Source: an uncultured beta proteobacterium
GTDB lineage: Bacteria; Pseudomonadota; Gammaproteobacteria; Burkholderiales; Burkholderiaceae_C
Assembly (NCBI GenBank): GCA_903876735.1
Contig: CAIRAW010000067.1
Span: 45,161-109,160, forward strand
DNA length: 64,000 bases
Direction: 5' to 3'
Position numbers and translations under genes: made by a program. This document shows, in pieces, positions 16,488-26,122 of the stretch; within the stretch, counting starts at the first letter, position 1; the number at the start of each line of letters is the position of its first letter. Below the pieces are notes generated by a model. The model ran no database searches. It was not told the origin of the DNA and worked only from the letters and a program-made list of their open reading frames with translations.

Positions 16488-18413
16488 ATGATTCAAATCA
16501 CACTTCCTGACGGCTCCAAACGCGACTATCCCGGGCCTGTGACCGTGGCCGAAGTGGCCGCTTCGATTGGTGCCGGTCTGGCCAAGGCGGCGCTGGCGGG
16601 CAAGATCGACGGCAAGGTGGTCGATACCAGCTACACCATCGCTTCCGACAGCAGTCTTTCCATTGTCACTGCCAAGGATGGCGATGGGCTTGAGGTGATC
16701 CGTCACTCGACCGCCCACTTGCTGGCATACGCCGTCAAGGAACTGTTCCCGGACGCGCAAGTGACGATTGGGCCGGTCATTGAACATGGTTTCTTCTATG
16801 ACTTTTCCTACAAGCGTCCTTTTACGCCGGAGGATTTGCTGGCAATCGAGCGCAAGATGGTCGAACTGGCGGCAAAAGACGAACCGGTGACCCGACGCGT
16901 ATTGCCGCGCGACGAGGCTGTTGCCTATTTCAAGAGCCTGGGCGAACACTACAAGGCCGAGATCATCGCCAGTATTCCGGCCAACGAGGACGTCTCCCTG
17001 TACCGTGAAGGCAAATTCGAAGACCTGTGCCGCGGGCCCCACGTGCCCAGCACCGGCAAGCTCAAGTTCTTCAAACTGATGAAACTGGCTGGCGCCTATT
17101 GGCGCGGCGACCATCGCAATGAGATGCTGCAACGCATCTACGGCACGGCCTGGGCCAGCAAGGACGAATTGCAACAGCACTTGACCATGCTGGAAGAAGC
17201 AGAGAAGCGCGATCACCGCAAACTCGGCCGCGATCTCGATCTGTTTCACATTGATGACCACGCGCCGGGACTGGTGTTCTGGCACCCCAAGGGCTGGTCC
17301 CTGTGGCAGGAGGTCGAGAAATACATGCGCCAGGTTTACCGTAACAACGGTTATCTGGAGGTCAAAGGTCCACAGATCATTGACAAATCCTTGTGGGAAA
17401 AAACCGGTCATTGGGACAAGTACCGCGAAAACATGTTCACCACCGAATCGGAAAAGCGTGAATACGCGCTCAAACCGATGAACTGCCCGGGTCACATCCT
17501 GATCTTCAAGCAGGGCATCAAGAGTTACCGCGATTTACCCTTGCGCTACGGTGAGTTTGGCCAGTGCCACCGCAATGAGCCCTCGGGTGGATTGCACGGC
17601 ATCATGCGGGTGCGCGGTTTCACGCAGGACGACGGCCACATCTTTTGCACCGAAGACCAGATTCTTCAGGAGTGTGTTGATTACACGACCCTGTTGCAAA
17701 AGGTCTACAAGGACTTTGGCTTCAAGAACATCATTTACAAGATTGCCACGCGACCGGAAAAGCGCATTGGATCGGAAGAAAGTTGGGACAAGGCCGAGCA
17801 CGCCCTGATGGAGAGTTTGCGCGCCTCTGGCTGCGAGTTCGAGATCACGGCGGGCGAGGGCGCCTTTTATGGTCCCAAGATCGAATACACCCTGAAGGAT
17901 GCGATCGGTCGCCAATGGCAGTGCGGCACCATGCAGGTCGACTTCTTCATGACCGAGCGTCTGGACGCTGAATATGTGGGCGAGGATGGCGCGCGGCACA
18001 GGCCCGTGATGCTGCACCGCGCGATTGTGGGCAGTCTGGAACGTTTCATCGGGATTTTGATCGAGGAAAGTGCCGGTGCGTTGCCGACCTGGCTGGCCCC
18101 GGTTCAGTTGGCGGTGCTCAATATCACCGACGCGCAAGCCGATTACTGTCGTGAAATTGTCGAAAAGATCAAAAAATCACTGCCAAATCAAGAGCTTAGG
18201 ATAGTGACCGACCTTCGAAACGAGAAAATTACGTATAAAATACGCGAGCATTCAATGCAAAAGCTTCCTTATCTGCTCGTCGCGGGCGACAAAGAGAAGG
18301 CCGCTGGTACCGTTGCAGTGCGCGCCCGGGGTGGTCTAGACCTCGGTGTGATGTCCCTCGATGCGTTCGTGCAGAAGCTCGCAGCCGATATCACTGACAA
18401 GTCTGTTGTCTGA
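16488..18413 (+). CDS. thrS: Threonine--tRNA ligase
   Basis: A 641-residue class II aminoacyl-tRNA synthetase with the usual four-part layout: an N-terminal TGS domain (residues 1-62), an editing domain with [10 protein letters not shown], a catalytic core with MNCPGH (zinc cysteine) and [15 protein letters not shown] (motif 2), and a C-terminal anticodon-binding domain. E. coli ThrRS has 642 residues. ATG 16488 gives the expected [10 protein letters not shown] start. It heads the thrS-infC-rpmI-rplT-pheST-ihfA cluster. The last 200 bases are AT-richer and contain TATAAAAT at 18234-18241, a possible internal promoter for infC like that known in enterobacteria. Confidence 0.97.
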   Translation: MIQITLPDGSKRDYPGPVTVAEVAASIGAGLAKAALAGKIDGKVVDTSYTIASDSSLSIVTAKDGDGLEVIRHSTAHLLAYAVKELFPDAQVTIGPVIEHGFFYDFSYKRPFTPEDLLAIERKMVELAAKDEPVTRRVLPRDEAVAYFKSLGEHYKAEIIASIPANEDVSLYREGKFEDLCRGPHVPSTGKLKFFKLMKLAGAYWRGDHRNEMLQRIYGTAWASKDELQQHLTMLEEAEKRDHRKLGRDLDLFHIDDHAPGLVFWHPKGWSLWQEVEKYMRQVYRNNGYLEVKGPQIIDKSLWEKTGHWDKYRENMFTTESEKREYALKPMNCPGHILIFKQGIKSYRDLPLRYGEFGQCHRNEPSGGLHGIMRVRGFTQDDGHIFCTEDQILQECVDYTTLLQKVYKDFGFKNIIYKIATRPEKRIGSEESWDKAEHALMESLRASGCEFEITAGEGAFYGPKIEYTLKDAIGRQWQCGTMQVDFFMTERLDAEYVGEDGARHRPVMLHRAIVGSLERFIGILIEESAGALPTWLAPVQLAVLNITDAQADYCREIVEKIKKSLPNQELRIVTDLRNEKITYKIREHSMQKLPYLLVAGDKEKAAGTVAVRARGGLDLGVMSLDAFVQKLAADITDKSVV

Positions 18414-18501
18414 GCTCAAATCAAGCGAGATTGCAGTTTGCCCGCGTGCACAAAGCGGTTGTCGCTACGTTGTCGTAGCAGAAATTGTGAAGGAATAAGC
18501 C

Positions 18502-19095
18502 ATCGCTACTGAATTTCGTGATCGCCGTCACCGCGAAGAACGCAAACATCGCCTGAACCGGGAAATCATGGCCCCGGAGGTTCGTCTCTCCGGAGTCGAA
18601 AATGAGCCGCTTGGTGTGGTCAGCCTGATGGAAGCGCTGCGAATGGCAGGCGACCTGGATGTTGACCTGGTTGAGATCTCTGCCACGGCGGTTCCGCCGG
18701 TCTGTCGTTTGATGGATTACGGCAAGTTCAAGTACCAGGAGCAAAAGAAGGCTGCGGAGGCCAAGGCCAAGCAGACGGTCATTGAGATCAAGGAAATCAA
18801 ATTCCGACCCGGTACCGATGACGGCGACTACAACATCAAGATGCGCAATATCCGGCGCTTTTTGGCCGAAGGTGACAAGTGTAAAATCACGCTCCGGTTC
18901 AGGGGTCGCGAGATAACGCACCAGGAAATCGGCATGGCATTGCTCAACCGCATCCGTGCGGAACTCGGTGACTTGATCCTGATTGAGCAGTTTCCCAAGC
19001 TTGAAGGGCGCCAGATGATCATGATGATCGCGCCCGGCAAGAAGAAGATCGCGGCCAAGCCGGCGGTCGATACAGCGTCCACCGCGACGTCGTAA
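18502..19095 (+). CDS. infC: Translation initiation factor IF-3, non-AUG (ATC) start
   Basis: IF-3 prevents premature subunit joining and checks the start codon. The ORF track begins at ATG 18568, but the conserved basic N-terminus ([20 protein letters not shown]) is encoded upstream in the same frame. An ATC codon at 18502 is preceded by AAGGA at 7-base spacing. infC uses AUU in E. coli and rare starts in many proteobacteria, which lets IF-3 repress its own translation. The product is 197 residues; E. coli IF-3 has 180. The C-domain motif [18 protein letters not shown] is present. It lies 88 bp after thrS and is followed by a structured leader before rpmI. Confidence 0.92.
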   Translation: MATEFRDRRHREERKHRLNREIMAPEVRLSGVENEPLGVVSLMEALRMAGDLDVDLVEISATAVPPVCRLMDYGKFKYQEQKKAAEAKAKQTVIEIKEIKFRPGTDDGDYNIKMRNIRRFLAEGDKCKITLRFRGREITHQEIGMALLNRIRAELGDLILIEQFPKLEGRQMIMMIAPGKKKIAAKPAVDTASTATS

Positions 19096-19104
19096 GGATT
19101 TTAC

Positions 19105-19206
19105 GGTGCACGGGGTGAATACCCCGTTGCACCTCAAAACGGTGATCGGTTTATTCTGGTCACCAAAAAGTGGCTCGGGGCCAACAAGGCTGCAAACCGT
19201 TTGCAG
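19105..19206 (+). promoter_or_regulatory. Structured infC-rpmI intergenic leader (candidate L20 control region)
   Basis: Three consecutive hairpins can be drawn: GGTGCACGGGGT/ACCCCG-T-TGCACC (19105-19133, 12 bp with one bulge, loop GAAT), GGTGATC/GGTCACC (19141-19164, one G-U) and CTGCAAA/TTTGCAG (19190-19206, loop CCG). They fill the 146-bp gap before rpmI. In E. coli, ribosomal protein L20 represses rpmI-rplT by binding RNA structures in this position. Homology of this leader to that system is an inference. Confidence 0.5.
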
Positions 19207-19241
19207 ACGCCTCACGAGCACAATGAAGAAGGAGCATGAAT

Positions 19242-19445
19242 ATGCCCAAAATGAAGACCAAGAGCGCAGCGAAGAAACGCTTCCGCGTTCGTCCAGGTGG
19301 CACCGTCAAGCGCGGCCAAGCCTTCAAACGTCACATTCTGACCAAGAAGACCACCAAAAATAAACGTCACTTGCGTGGTTCGACATCCGTTCATGAGACC
19401 GATATGGGTCGCATGGCACAGATGCTGCCAGGCCGTGGTATTTAA
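19242..19445 (+). CDS. rpmI: 50S ribosomal protein L35
   Basis: A 67-residue basic protein with the canonical start [16 protein letters not shown] and the L35 segment [16 protein letters not shown]. The ORF-track start at 19236 sits 1 base after the AAGGAG ribosome site; ATG 19242 has the correct 7-base spacing and gives the usual N-terminus. It is co-transcribed with rplT 25 bp downstream and is a structural component of the large subunit. Confidence 0.97.
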   Translation: MPKMKTKSAAKKRFRVRPGGTVKRGQAFKRHILTKKTTKNKRHLRGSTSVHETDMGRMAQMLPGRGI

Positions 19446-19470
19446 TTAACGACGAACAAGGAGTAATCAC

Positions 19471-19830
19471 ATGCCTCGCGTCAAACGTGGTGTAACGGCT
19501 CGCGCCCGCCACAAAAAAATCCTAGCCCTTGCAAAAGGTTTCCGTGGTCGCCGCGGTAATGTCTTCCGGATCGCCAAAGAAGCGGTGATGAAGGCCGGGC
19601 AATATGCCTACCGTGACCGTCGTACCAAGAAGCGTGTTTTCCGCCAACTGTGGATTGCACGTATCAATGCCGCAGCACGTCAGTGCGGCATGACCTACAG
19701 CCAGTTTGCCAACGGTCTGAAGAAAGCGAACATCGAGATCGACCGCAAGGTTTTGTCTGATATCGCAGTCCACGACATGGCTGCCTTTGCTGGCATTGTG
19801 GAACAGGTCAAGGCCAAGCTGGCCGCTTGA
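19471..19830 (+). CDS. rplT: 50S ribosomal protein L20
   Basis: A 119-residue large-subunit assembly protein, standard length. It starts [20 protein letters not shown] and contains the [20 protein letters not shown] segment of the globular RNA-binding domain. AAGGAG precedes ATG 19471. In enterobacteria L20 also represses its own operon by binding the rpmI leader; the structured leader at 19105-19206 fits that role. Confidence 0.98.
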   Translation: MPRVKRGVTARARHKKILALAKGFRGRRGNVFRIAKEAVMKAGQYAYRDRRTKKRVFRQLWIARINAAARQCGMTYSQFANGLKKANIEIDRKVLSDIAVHDMAAFAGIVEQVKAKLAA

Positions 19831-19845
19831 GTTCACGCAGATCAG

Positions 19846-19882
19846 AAAAGGGCTAGAGCTTGAAAGAGCGCTAGCCCTTTTT
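19846..19882 (+). terminator. Terminator or attenuator between rplT and pheS
   Basis: AAAAGGGCTAG (19846-19856) pairs with CTAGCCCTTTTT (19871-19882); the interior GCT/AGC extends the stem around loop TGAAAG. The T tract marks a Rho-independent terminator. In E. coli this position holds the pheM leader and attenuator, but I find no short Phe-rich ORF here, so simple or partial termination is more likely. Confidence 0.72.
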
Positions 19883-19949
19883 CAATGAAATCGCAGCTTC
19901 AGAGAGAACCGATCGGCCCTGCGCTTGTGTCGGAACGACAAGAGAACAT

Positions 19950-21020
19950 ATGAACGACTTGAACACCGTTGTTGAAAGCGCCCAGGCTGCTTTCGAGCAG
20001 GCCAGAACTCCGGCCGATCTGGAAAATGCGAAGGCCTTGTTTCTGGGCAAGTCGGGGCGCATCACCGAACTGATGAAGGGCATGGCAGCTCTGGCGGTGG
20101 AACAGAAAAAAACGCTTGGCGCGGCCATCAACTTGGCCAAGCAGGCCATTGAAGCGGCGTTGAATGCGCGCCGACAAGCATTGGCCGATGCACAACTGCA
20201 GGCCCAGCTTGAAGCCGAGGCGCTCGATGTAACCCTGCCAGGGCGGCAACGCGGGCAGGGCGGTTTGCACCCGGTATCGATTACGCTGGAGCGCATTGAA
20301 GCCATCTTTGGTTCCATGGGTTTTGAAGTGGCACAGGGCCCAGAGATCGAGACCGACTGGTTCAACTTCACGGCGTTGAATACGCCTGAGGACCATCCCG
20401 CGCGGTCCATGCATGACACCTTTTACGTTGAGGGCGGCACAGCCACCGCGCCCAACCTGCTGCGCACCCATACCAGCCCGATGCAGATCCGCCACGCGGT
20501 CCAGCATGTCAAAAAACACCGTGCTGCGCTTGGTGCCGGTAATGAAGGGCTTTTCTCGGGCACCATGCCGGAGATTCGTGTCATCGCCCCGGGGCGTACC
20601 TATCGTGTTGACAGCGACGCAACCCATTCGCCCATGTTCCACCAGTGCGAAGGCCTGTGGGTCGGAGAGAACGTGAGCTTCAAGGATCTCAAGTTTGTCT
20701 TCACCGATTTCTGCCGGATTTTCTTTGAGTCGAACGACTTGATGCTGCGCTTTCGACCCAGCTTTTTTCCGTTCACCGAACCGAGCGCCGAAATCGATAT
20801 TCAGTTCCAGAGTGGTCCGCTGGCGGGTCGCTGGCTGGAAGTGGCCGGCTCCGGCCAGGTGCATCCCAATGTCGTGCGCAACATGGGGCTGGACCCGGAG
20901 AAATTCATTGGCTTTGCCTTTGGCATGGGCCCGGACCGACTCACCATGCTGCGCTACGGCGTCAGCGACCTGAGGCTGTTTTTTGACGGCGACATCCGCT
21001 TTCTTTCGCAATTCCAATAA
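19950..21020 (+). CDS. pheS: Phenylalanine--tRNA ligase alpha subunit
   Basis: A 356-residue class II synthetase subunit. An N-terminal coiled coil (about residues 1-90) binds tRNA-Phe. The catalytic domain contains [30 protein letters not shown] (only partly quoted motif: [16 protein letters not shown]), [12 protein letters not shown], the [14 protein letters not shown] region and the terminal motif 3 [14 protein letters not shown]. It makes the heterotetramer with PheT encoded 65 bp downstream. ATG 19950 has the weak ribosome site AAGAGAA. Confidence 0.96.
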   Translation: MNDLNTVVESAQAAFEQARTPADLENAKALFLGKSGRITELMKGMAALAVEQKKTLGAAINLAKQAIEAALNARRQALADAQLQAQLEAEALDVTLPGRQRGQGGLHPVSITLERIEAIFGSMGFEVAQGPEIETDWFNFTALNTPEDHPARSMHDTFYVEGGTATAPNLLRTHTSPMQIRHAVQHVKKHRAALGAGNEGLFSGTMPEIRVIAPGRTYRVDSDATHSPMFHQCEGLWVGENVSFKDLKFVFTDFCRIFFESNDLMLRFRPSFFPFTEPSAEIDIQFQSGPLAGRWLEVAGSGQVHPNVVRNMGLDPEKFIGFAFGMGPDRLTMLRYGVSDLRLFFDGDIRFLSQFQ

Positions 21021-21085
21021 AAGAACCTGTCGCGACAGCCTGCAGCACCATCGCCGCAAGCCCCGTCGCCAACTGATTGAAGACT

Positions 21086-23518
21086 ATGCAATTCCCTGAA
21101 TCCTGGCTGCGCGAATTCTGCAACCCACCGCTGTCAACCCAGCAACTGGCCGATACCCTCACCATGGCCGGGCTGGAAGTTGAAGAACTCACGTCCGTCG
21201 CCCCACCGTTCACCAAGATTGTTGTCGGTGAAATCAGGGAAGCGGTACAACACCCGAATGCCGATCGCCTGCGCGTGTGCCAGGTGGATGTAGGCCAGGC
21301 CGACTTGCTCAATATCGTATGCGGCGCGCCCAATGCGCGCGTTGGCATCAAGGTGCCCGTCGCCCTGGTCGGTGCCGAGTTGCCACCGGGCGAAGACGGC
21401 AAACCGTTCCTGATCAAGGTCGGCAAACTGCGTGGCGTCGAGAGTCAGGGCATGCTGTGTTCAGCACGCGAGTTGCAACTGTCGACCGACCATGGCGGGC
21501 TGCTTGAGCTCGCGGCCGACGCGCTGCTCGGTCAGGACATTCGCCAGCACCTGAACCTCGATGACACTTTGTTCACGCTCAAACTCACACCCAATCTGGC
21601 CCATTGCCTGAGCGTGTTCGGTGTTGCACGGGAAGTCGCAGCGCTGACGGGGTCGCCTTTGCTGACACCCGCGTTCCCTTCGGTCGAAGTTGGCAGCGCA
21701 GAGACGTTGCCGGTAAAAGTCGAGGCGCCGGATCTGTGCGGCCGTTTCTCCGGGCGCATTGTGCGCAACGTCAACACCCGCGCCAGCACGCCGCAATGGA
21801 TGGTCGATCGGTTGGCGCGCTGCGGTCAGCGCAGCGTTACGGCGCTGGTCGACATCTCGAACTACGTGATGTTCGAGTTCGGCCGACCTTCGCATATTTT
21901 CGATCTGGAGAAAATCCATGGCGGGCTGGAGGTGCGCTGGGGCAGGGTCGGCGAACAGCTCAAGTTACTCAATGGCACTACGGTCATGGTCGACGAAAAG
22001 GTCGGTGTCATTGCCGATGATCAGCAGGTCGAATCGCTCGCGGGCATCATGGGCGGCGACGCCACCGCAGTCGGTGACGACACGCAACATGTCTACGTCG
22101 AAGCCGCCTTCTGGTGGCCCAAGGCCATCGCCGGCCGCTCACGTCGATTCAATTTCTCAACCGATGCCGGTCACCGCTTCGAACGCGGCGTGGACCCGGG
22201 CCAGACGGTCGAGCACATCGAACGCATCACGCAACTGATCATCGACATCTGCGGCACCAGCAGCACAGCCTGTGGCCCGATCGATGACCTGCAGGTCAAT
22301 ATGCCGCCGGCCAACCCGGTCACCCTGCGCGTGGCGCGTGCCAGCAAGATCATCGGCATGCCACTGACGCAGGCCCGCTGCGCCGACGCCTTGGCGCGCC
22401 TGCAACTGCCGCTCACGCAAACCGAGGGCAGCATCACCGTGACGCCGCCTTCCTACCGCTTCGACCTGCAGATTGAAGAAGACCTGATCGAAGAAGTGGC
22501 GCGCATGGTCGGCTACAACGAGTTGCCGCAAACGCCGCCATTGGCGCCGGTGACGGCCAGAATCCGGGCCGAAGCGCAACTCAGTCCGTTTGCCTTGCGC
22601 CATGCCCTTGCGGGCCTGGGTTACCAGGAAACCATCAATTTCAGCTTTGTCGACGAGCGCTGGGAAAATGAACTGGCCGGCAACCCGAATCCGATCAAGT
22701 TGCTCAACCCGATTGCCAGCCAGATGAGCGTCATGCGCTCGTCCCTGCTGAGCTCGCTGTTACAGGTTCTGAAATTCAATCTGGACCGCAAGGCGCAGCG
22801 CGTGCGCGTCTTTGAACTCGGTCGCGTCTTCCTGCGCGATGCGTCGGTGCACAACAGCGACACCACGGTGGCCGGATTCCATCAACCGATGCGCGCCGCC
22901 GGCATGGTGTGCGGCGGTGCCGACACCCTGCAGTGGGGCCGCAAAGAGCAGGCTGTCGATTTCTTTGATGCCAAGGGCGACGTCGAAGCGCTGCTGGCAC
23001 CGCGCAAACCCGTCTTCGAGCCGGCACAACATCCGGCCATGCACCCGGGGCGCTGCGCGCGCGTGCTGCTCGATGGCATGGCCATCGGTTTCGTCGGTGA
23101 ACTGCATCCGAAGTGGCGTCAGACCTACGACCTGGCGCAGACACCTGTCATGTTTGAACTGGAACTCGATGCCGTGCTGCAACGCGGTGTACCGGCCTTC
23201 AAACCCGTTTCCAAACAACAGGCGGTGGAACGCGATATCGCCGTGCTGGTTGACGAAAAAATCAGCCATGCCGCCTTGCTGGCTGCGGTGTGGGCTGCAC
23301 CGACGCTTGGGCTGCTGCGCGACGCCGGTGTGTTCGACATCTATCGGCCGAAGTCGACCCAGGAAGCAGCCCTTGCTACCGTTTCCGAAAAGAGCATGGC
23401 GCTGCGACTGACACTCAACAGCGACGACGCCACCCTGACTGAAGAGCAGATCGACGCGGTGGTGCAAGCGGTAGTTTCTTCCTTGGTAAGCAAATTGGGT
23501 GCACGGCAACGCGCCTGA
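21086..23518 (+). CDS. pheT: Phenylalanine--tRNA ligase beta subunit
   Basis: An 810-residue subunit with the full bacterial set of domains: an EMAP/tRNA-binding-like domain (about residues 40-150), the B3/B4 editing domain (about 210-400), B5 (about 405-480), a catalytic-like core, and the C-terminal FDX-ACB anticodon-binding domain (about 715-810). ATG 21086 gives MQFPESWLREF, the usual start; the ORF-track TTG at 21077 adds three residues only. It edits mischarged Tyr-tRNA-Phe. Its stop lies 46 bp before ihfA. Confidence 0.96.
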   Translation: MQFPESWLREFCNPPLSTQQLADTLTMAGLEVEELTSVAPPFTKIVVGEIREAVQHPNADRLRVCQVDVGQADLLNIVCGAPNARVGIKVPVALVGAELPPGEDGKPFLIKVGKLRGVESQGMLCSARELQLSTDHGGLLELAADALLGQDIRQHLNLDDTLFTLKLTPNLAHCLSVFGVAREVAALTGSPLLTPAFPSVEVGSAETLPVKVEAPDLCGRFSGRIVRNVNTRASTPQWMVDRLARCGQRSVTALVDISNYVMFEFGRPSHIFDLEKIHGGLEVRWGRVGEQLKLLNGTTVMVDEKVGVIADDQQVESLAGIMGGDATAVGDDTQHVYVEAAFWWPKAIAGRSRRFNFSTDAGHRFERGVDPGQTVEHIERITQLIIDICGTSSTACGPIDDLQVNMPPANPVTLRVARASKIIGMPLTQARCADALARLQLPLTQTEGSITVTPPSYRFDLQIEEDLIEEVARMVGYNELPQTPPLAPVTARIRAEAQLSPFALRHALAGLGYQETINFSFVDERWENELAGNPNPIKLLNPIASQMSVMRSSLLSSLLQVLKFNLDRKAQRVRVFELGRVFLRDASVHNSDTTVAGFHQPMRAAGMVCGGADTLQWGRKEQAVDFFDAKGDVEALLAPRKPVFEPAQHPAMHPGRCARVLLDGMAIGFVGELHPKWRQTYDLAQTPVMFELELDAVLQRGVPAFKPVSKQQAVERDIAVLVDEKISHAALLAAVWAAPTLGLLRDAGVFDIYRPKSTQEAALATVSEKSMALRLTLNSDDATLTEEQIDAVVQAVVSSLVSKLGARQRA

Positions 23519-23564
23519 ACCGTTACCATCGATACCAATCAGAATAAAGTGAAATGAGAATTCA

Positions 23565-23891
23565 ATGGACATTTCGGTTGAAAGTCTCGAAACCCCAGCA
23601 TTGACCAAAGCCCAGCTGGCTGAACTGCTGTTTGAGCAAATCGGGCTCAACAAGCGCGAGTCCAAGGACATGATCGATGCTTTTTTTGACCTCGTCTCAA
23701 GCAGCCTGGTCGAAGGCAAGGATGTCAAGATTTCAGGTTTTGGCAATTTCCAGATTCGCACCAAGGCGCCGCGCCCCGGCCGCAATCCGCGAACCGGTGA
23801 AGCCATTCCAATCCAGGCGCGCCGTGTTGTAACTTTTCACGCCAGCCACAAACTCAAAGAACAGATTCAGGACCAGGATCGTTCCGCCTGA
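23565..23891 (+). CDS. ihfA: Integration host factor alpha subunit
   Basis: A 108-residue HU/IHF-family DNA-bending protein; the tail is somewhat longer than in E. coli (99). The DNA-intercalating beta arm is seen in [15 protein letters not shown], and [11 protein letters not shown] precedes it. It acts as a heterodimer with IhfB in sigma-54 activation, replication and recombination. Its place after pheT is conserved in proteobacteria. It may matter for the RpoN promoter at 6213, since such promoters often need IHF bending. Confidence 0.97.
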   Translation: MDISVESLETPALTKAQLAELLFEQIGLNKRESKDMIDAFFDLVSSSLVEGKDVKISGFGNFQIRTKAPRPGRNPRTGEAIPIQARRVVTFHASHKLKEQIQDQDRSA

Positions 23892-24003
23892 TCGCATAGT
23901 CAATCTTTTTTTGCCAATTGATGTGCTGTTTGCATTTGCGGCTTTACACGCTGCGGTGACTTAGAGTAATCTCGAAGCATCATCTCGTACGGCATTGATT
24001 TAA

Positions 24004-24453
24004 ATGGAGAAAGCTCTCCCTCCCATCCCCGCAAAGCGCTACTTCACCATCGGTGAAGTCGGCGACCTTTGTGGCGTGAAACCGCATGTGCTACGGTATT
24101 GGGAGCAGGAGTTCACGCAACTGCGGCCTATGAAGCGGCGCGGCAATCGGCGCTACTACCAGCACCACGAAGTGCTGATGATCCGCCGCATTCGCGATTT
24201 GCTCTACGACCAGGGTTTCACCATCAGCGGGGCGCGCAACAAGATGCAGGAAATTCTGCAAGCCGAGCGCGACAAGAAAAGAAATGGTGAGGTTCTGCTT
24301 GAGGGCGTCGACGTCATCGAACTGGCTGATGCGGATCTGGACGACACACAAGATGAACCGGACGACGAGGGTGATGACGATGTTTCAGGCCGTTTGCTGC
24401 TGGTTCGACGTGAACTGTTTGAAATTCGCGACCTGCTGTCGCTCTCGCACTGA
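24004..24453 (+). CDS. MerR-family transcriptional regulator
   Basis: A 149-residue protein with an N-terminal MerR winged helix (YFTIGEVGDLCGVKPHVLRY, residues 13-32) followed by the wing and the dimerisation helix (ISGARNKMQEILQAER). The C-terminus is acidic (DADLDDTQDEPDDEGDDD), with no metal-binding cysteines, so the effector is unknown. Its position between ihfA and tRNA-Pro is conserved in beta- and gammaproteobacteria. No ribosome site is evident before ATG 24004. The 112-bp gap after ihfA holds nothing recognisable. Confidence 0.85.
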   Translation: MEKALPPIPAKRYFTIGEVGDLCGVKPHVLRYWEQEFTQLRPMKRRGNRRYYQHHEVLMIRRIRDLLYDQGFTISGARNKMQEILQAERDKKRNGEVLLEGVDVIELADADLDDTQDEPDDEGDDDVSGRLLLVRRELFEIRDLLSLSH

Positions 24454-24479
24454 GAACCGGGCGGTCTAGCGTTTATAAT
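24450..24479 (+). promoter_or_regulatory. Sigma-70 promoter of the tRNA-Pro gene
   Basis: A perfect TATAAT at 24474-24479 lies 11 bases before the tRNA, with CTGAGA (24450-24455) as a plausible -35 at 18-base spacing. The promoter overlaps the merR stop codon. Confidence 0.65.
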
Positions 24480-24490
24480 CGTGCTCAGTT

Positions 24491-24567
24491 CGGTGTGTGG
24501 CGCAGCCTGGTAGCGCACTTGCATGGGGTGCAAGGGGTCGAAGGTTCGAATCCTTTCACACCGACCA
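24491..24567 (+). tRNA. tRNA-Pro (anticodon GGG)
   Basis: A 77-nt cloverleaf: acceptor CGGTGTG pairing with CACACCG, a D arm with GCGC/GCGC around AGCCTGGTA, an anticodon arm CTTGC-ATGGGGT-GCAAG giving anticodon GGG (codons CCC and CCU), a T arm AAGGTTCGAATCCTT, and encoded ACCA. The C1-G72 pair is normal for bacterial tRNA-Pro, and G follows the anticodon as needed for m1G37. Confidence 0.97.
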
Positions 24568-24576
24568 ATGTATACG

Positions 24577-24608
24577 GGGGTCAGCAGACAAAGTTTGCTG
24601 ACCCCTTT
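24577..24608 (+). terminator. Rho-independent terminator after tRNA-Pro
   Basis: GGGGTCAGCA (24577-24586) and TGCTGACCCC (24596-24605) form a perfect 10-bp stem around GACAAAGTT, followed by TTTG. It closes the ihfA-merR-tRNA unit 65 bp before gnd. Confidence 0.8.
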
Positions 24609-24673
24609 GTCATGGATGGGCCGATTACGCTGCGGCGAATCACATTGACGAACTCAACACATTCAAATTCAGC

Positions 24674-26119
24674 ATGAAATCTCATATTGGCTTGATCGGC
24701 ATTGGCGTCATGGGCGAAAACCTGGTCCTCAACATGGAGAGCAAGGGCTTTCGCGTTTCCGTTTTTGACCAGTCCGGTGCCCGACTTGATCAGTTCGGCA
24801 GCACCAGAGCAGCGGGCAAGCGCATCCAGTGCTGCCATTCGGTCCAGGCGCTGATCGACTCCCTGGCGCTACCGCGCAAGATCATGCTGATGGTTCCGGC
24901 GGGACAGGCGGTTGACGACGTGATAGCGCTACTGCTGCCACTCCTGGAGAACGGCGACATCGTCATCGACGGTGGAAACTCGCATTTCCCCGACACAAGC
25001 CGCAGAGTGCAAATGTTGGAGGACCGAGGCCTGCTGTACGTCGGTGTCGGAGTTTCCGGAGGCGAGGAGGGTGCCTTGCTCGGGCCTTCGCTGATGCCGG
25101 GTGGCTCCGCCGCCGCGTGGGACAGCGTCAAGCCGATCTTCCAGGCCATCGCCGCCAAAGTCGATGGTGTCGCCTGTTGCGAATGGATCGGCGAAGAAGG
25201 CGCCGGTCACTTCGTCAAGATGGTTCACAACGGCATCGAGTACGGCGACATGCAACTGATCTGTGAGGTCTACGATGTGATGCGAAAGCTGTTGGGCATG
25301 ACGGCCGCCGAAATGCATGAGGTGTTCAAGGTCTGGAGCGAGAGCGAACTCAAGAGTTACCTGATCGAAATCACCCGCGACATACTGGCCGTCCGGGACG
25401 AGGACGGACTGCCTCTGCTTGACCGGATTCTGGATAAGGCCGGGCAAAAGGGTACCGGCAAATGGGCCGTCACGACTGCGCTTGATGTTGCCGTTCCGCT
25501 GACCCTCATCACGGAGTCGGTCTTTGCCCGCGTGCTCTCGGCCATGAAGGACGAGCGCCTGGTGGCATCCGCCCTGTTGCCCGGTCCGGTGCCGGAATTT
25601 TCTGCCGACAGAAGGGCGTTTATCGATGCGCTTGGCAAGGCCTTGTACGCCGCAAAACTTATTTCCTACACGCAGGGCTACCAGTTGATGCAAGCCGCGG
25701 GCAAGGCGTTTTCCTGGAACCTGAACTACGGCGGCATTGCGTCAATCTGGCGCGGCGGCTGCATCATCCGATCGGTTTTTCTGGGGCGAATCCAGGCGGC
25801 TTTTGCGCGCAAGCCCGATCTGGACAACCTGCTGCTCGATCCGTTCTTCCGGGAATCCATTGGCAGCACGCAGCAGGGCTTGCGCCATGTGCTGACGCAG
25901 GCCATTGGCAATGGCATCCCGGTGCCGGCTTTGTCCTCGGCGCTGGCCTATTACGATGGCTACCGCTGCGCGAACCTGCCAGCCAACCTGTTACAGGCAC
26001 AACGCGATTTCTTCGGCGCGCATCAATACGAGCGGACCGACAAGGCGCGCGGTACCTATTTCCACACCAATTGGACCGGGCGCGGTGGCGATACCGCGTC
26101 AAGCCTGTATTCGGTCTGA
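24674..26119 (+). CDS. gnd: 6-phosphogluconate dehydrogenase (decarboxylating)
   Basis: A 481-residue enzyme of the long (about 470-residue) class. It has the N-terminal dinucleotide fold IGLIGIGVMGENL, substrate loop DGGNSHFPDTSRR and catalytic GAGHFVKMVHNGIEYGDMQL. The C-terminal helix domain ends HTNWTGRGGDTASSLYSV. It oxidises 6-phosphogluconate to ribulose 5-phosphate and CO2 in the pentose phosphate pathway. VGVGVSGGEEGALLGPS is intact. It overlaps no other gene, and the small DUF3820 gene follows 3 bp later. Confidence 0.95.
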   Translation: MKSHIGLIGIGVMGENLVLNMESKGFRVSVFDQSGARLDQFGSTRAAGKRIQCCHSVQALIDSLALPRKIMLMVPAGQAVDDVIALLLPLLENGDIVIDGGNSHFPDTSRRVQMLEDRGLLYVGVGVSGGEEGALLGPSLMPGGSAAAWDSVKPIFQAIAAKVDGVACCEWIGEEGAGHFVKMVHNGIEYGDMQLICEVYDVMRKLLGMTAAEMHEVFKVWSESELKSYLIEITRDILAVRDEDGLPLLDRILDKAGQKGTGKWAVTTALDVAVPLTLITESVFARVLSAMKDERLVASALLPGPVPEFSADRRAFIDALGKALYAAKLISYTQGYQLMQAAGKAFSWNLNYGGIASIWRGGCIIRSVFLGRIQAAFARKPDLDNLLLDPFFRESIGSTQQGLRHVLTQAIGNGIPVPALSSALAYYDGYRCANLPANLLQAQRDFFGAHQYERTDKARGTYFHTNWTGRGGDTASSLYSV

Positions 26120-26122
26120 GGT

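Noticed and set aside
19831-19949. pheM-type leader peptide for pheST attenuation
   Set aside because: A hairpin with T tract is present, but I found no short ORF rich in Phe codons before it.
24491-24700. tRNA-Pro as an integration site for a genomic island
   Set aside because: The tRNA is followed by its terminator and then gnd, with no integrase or direct repeat of the tRNA 3' end nearby.
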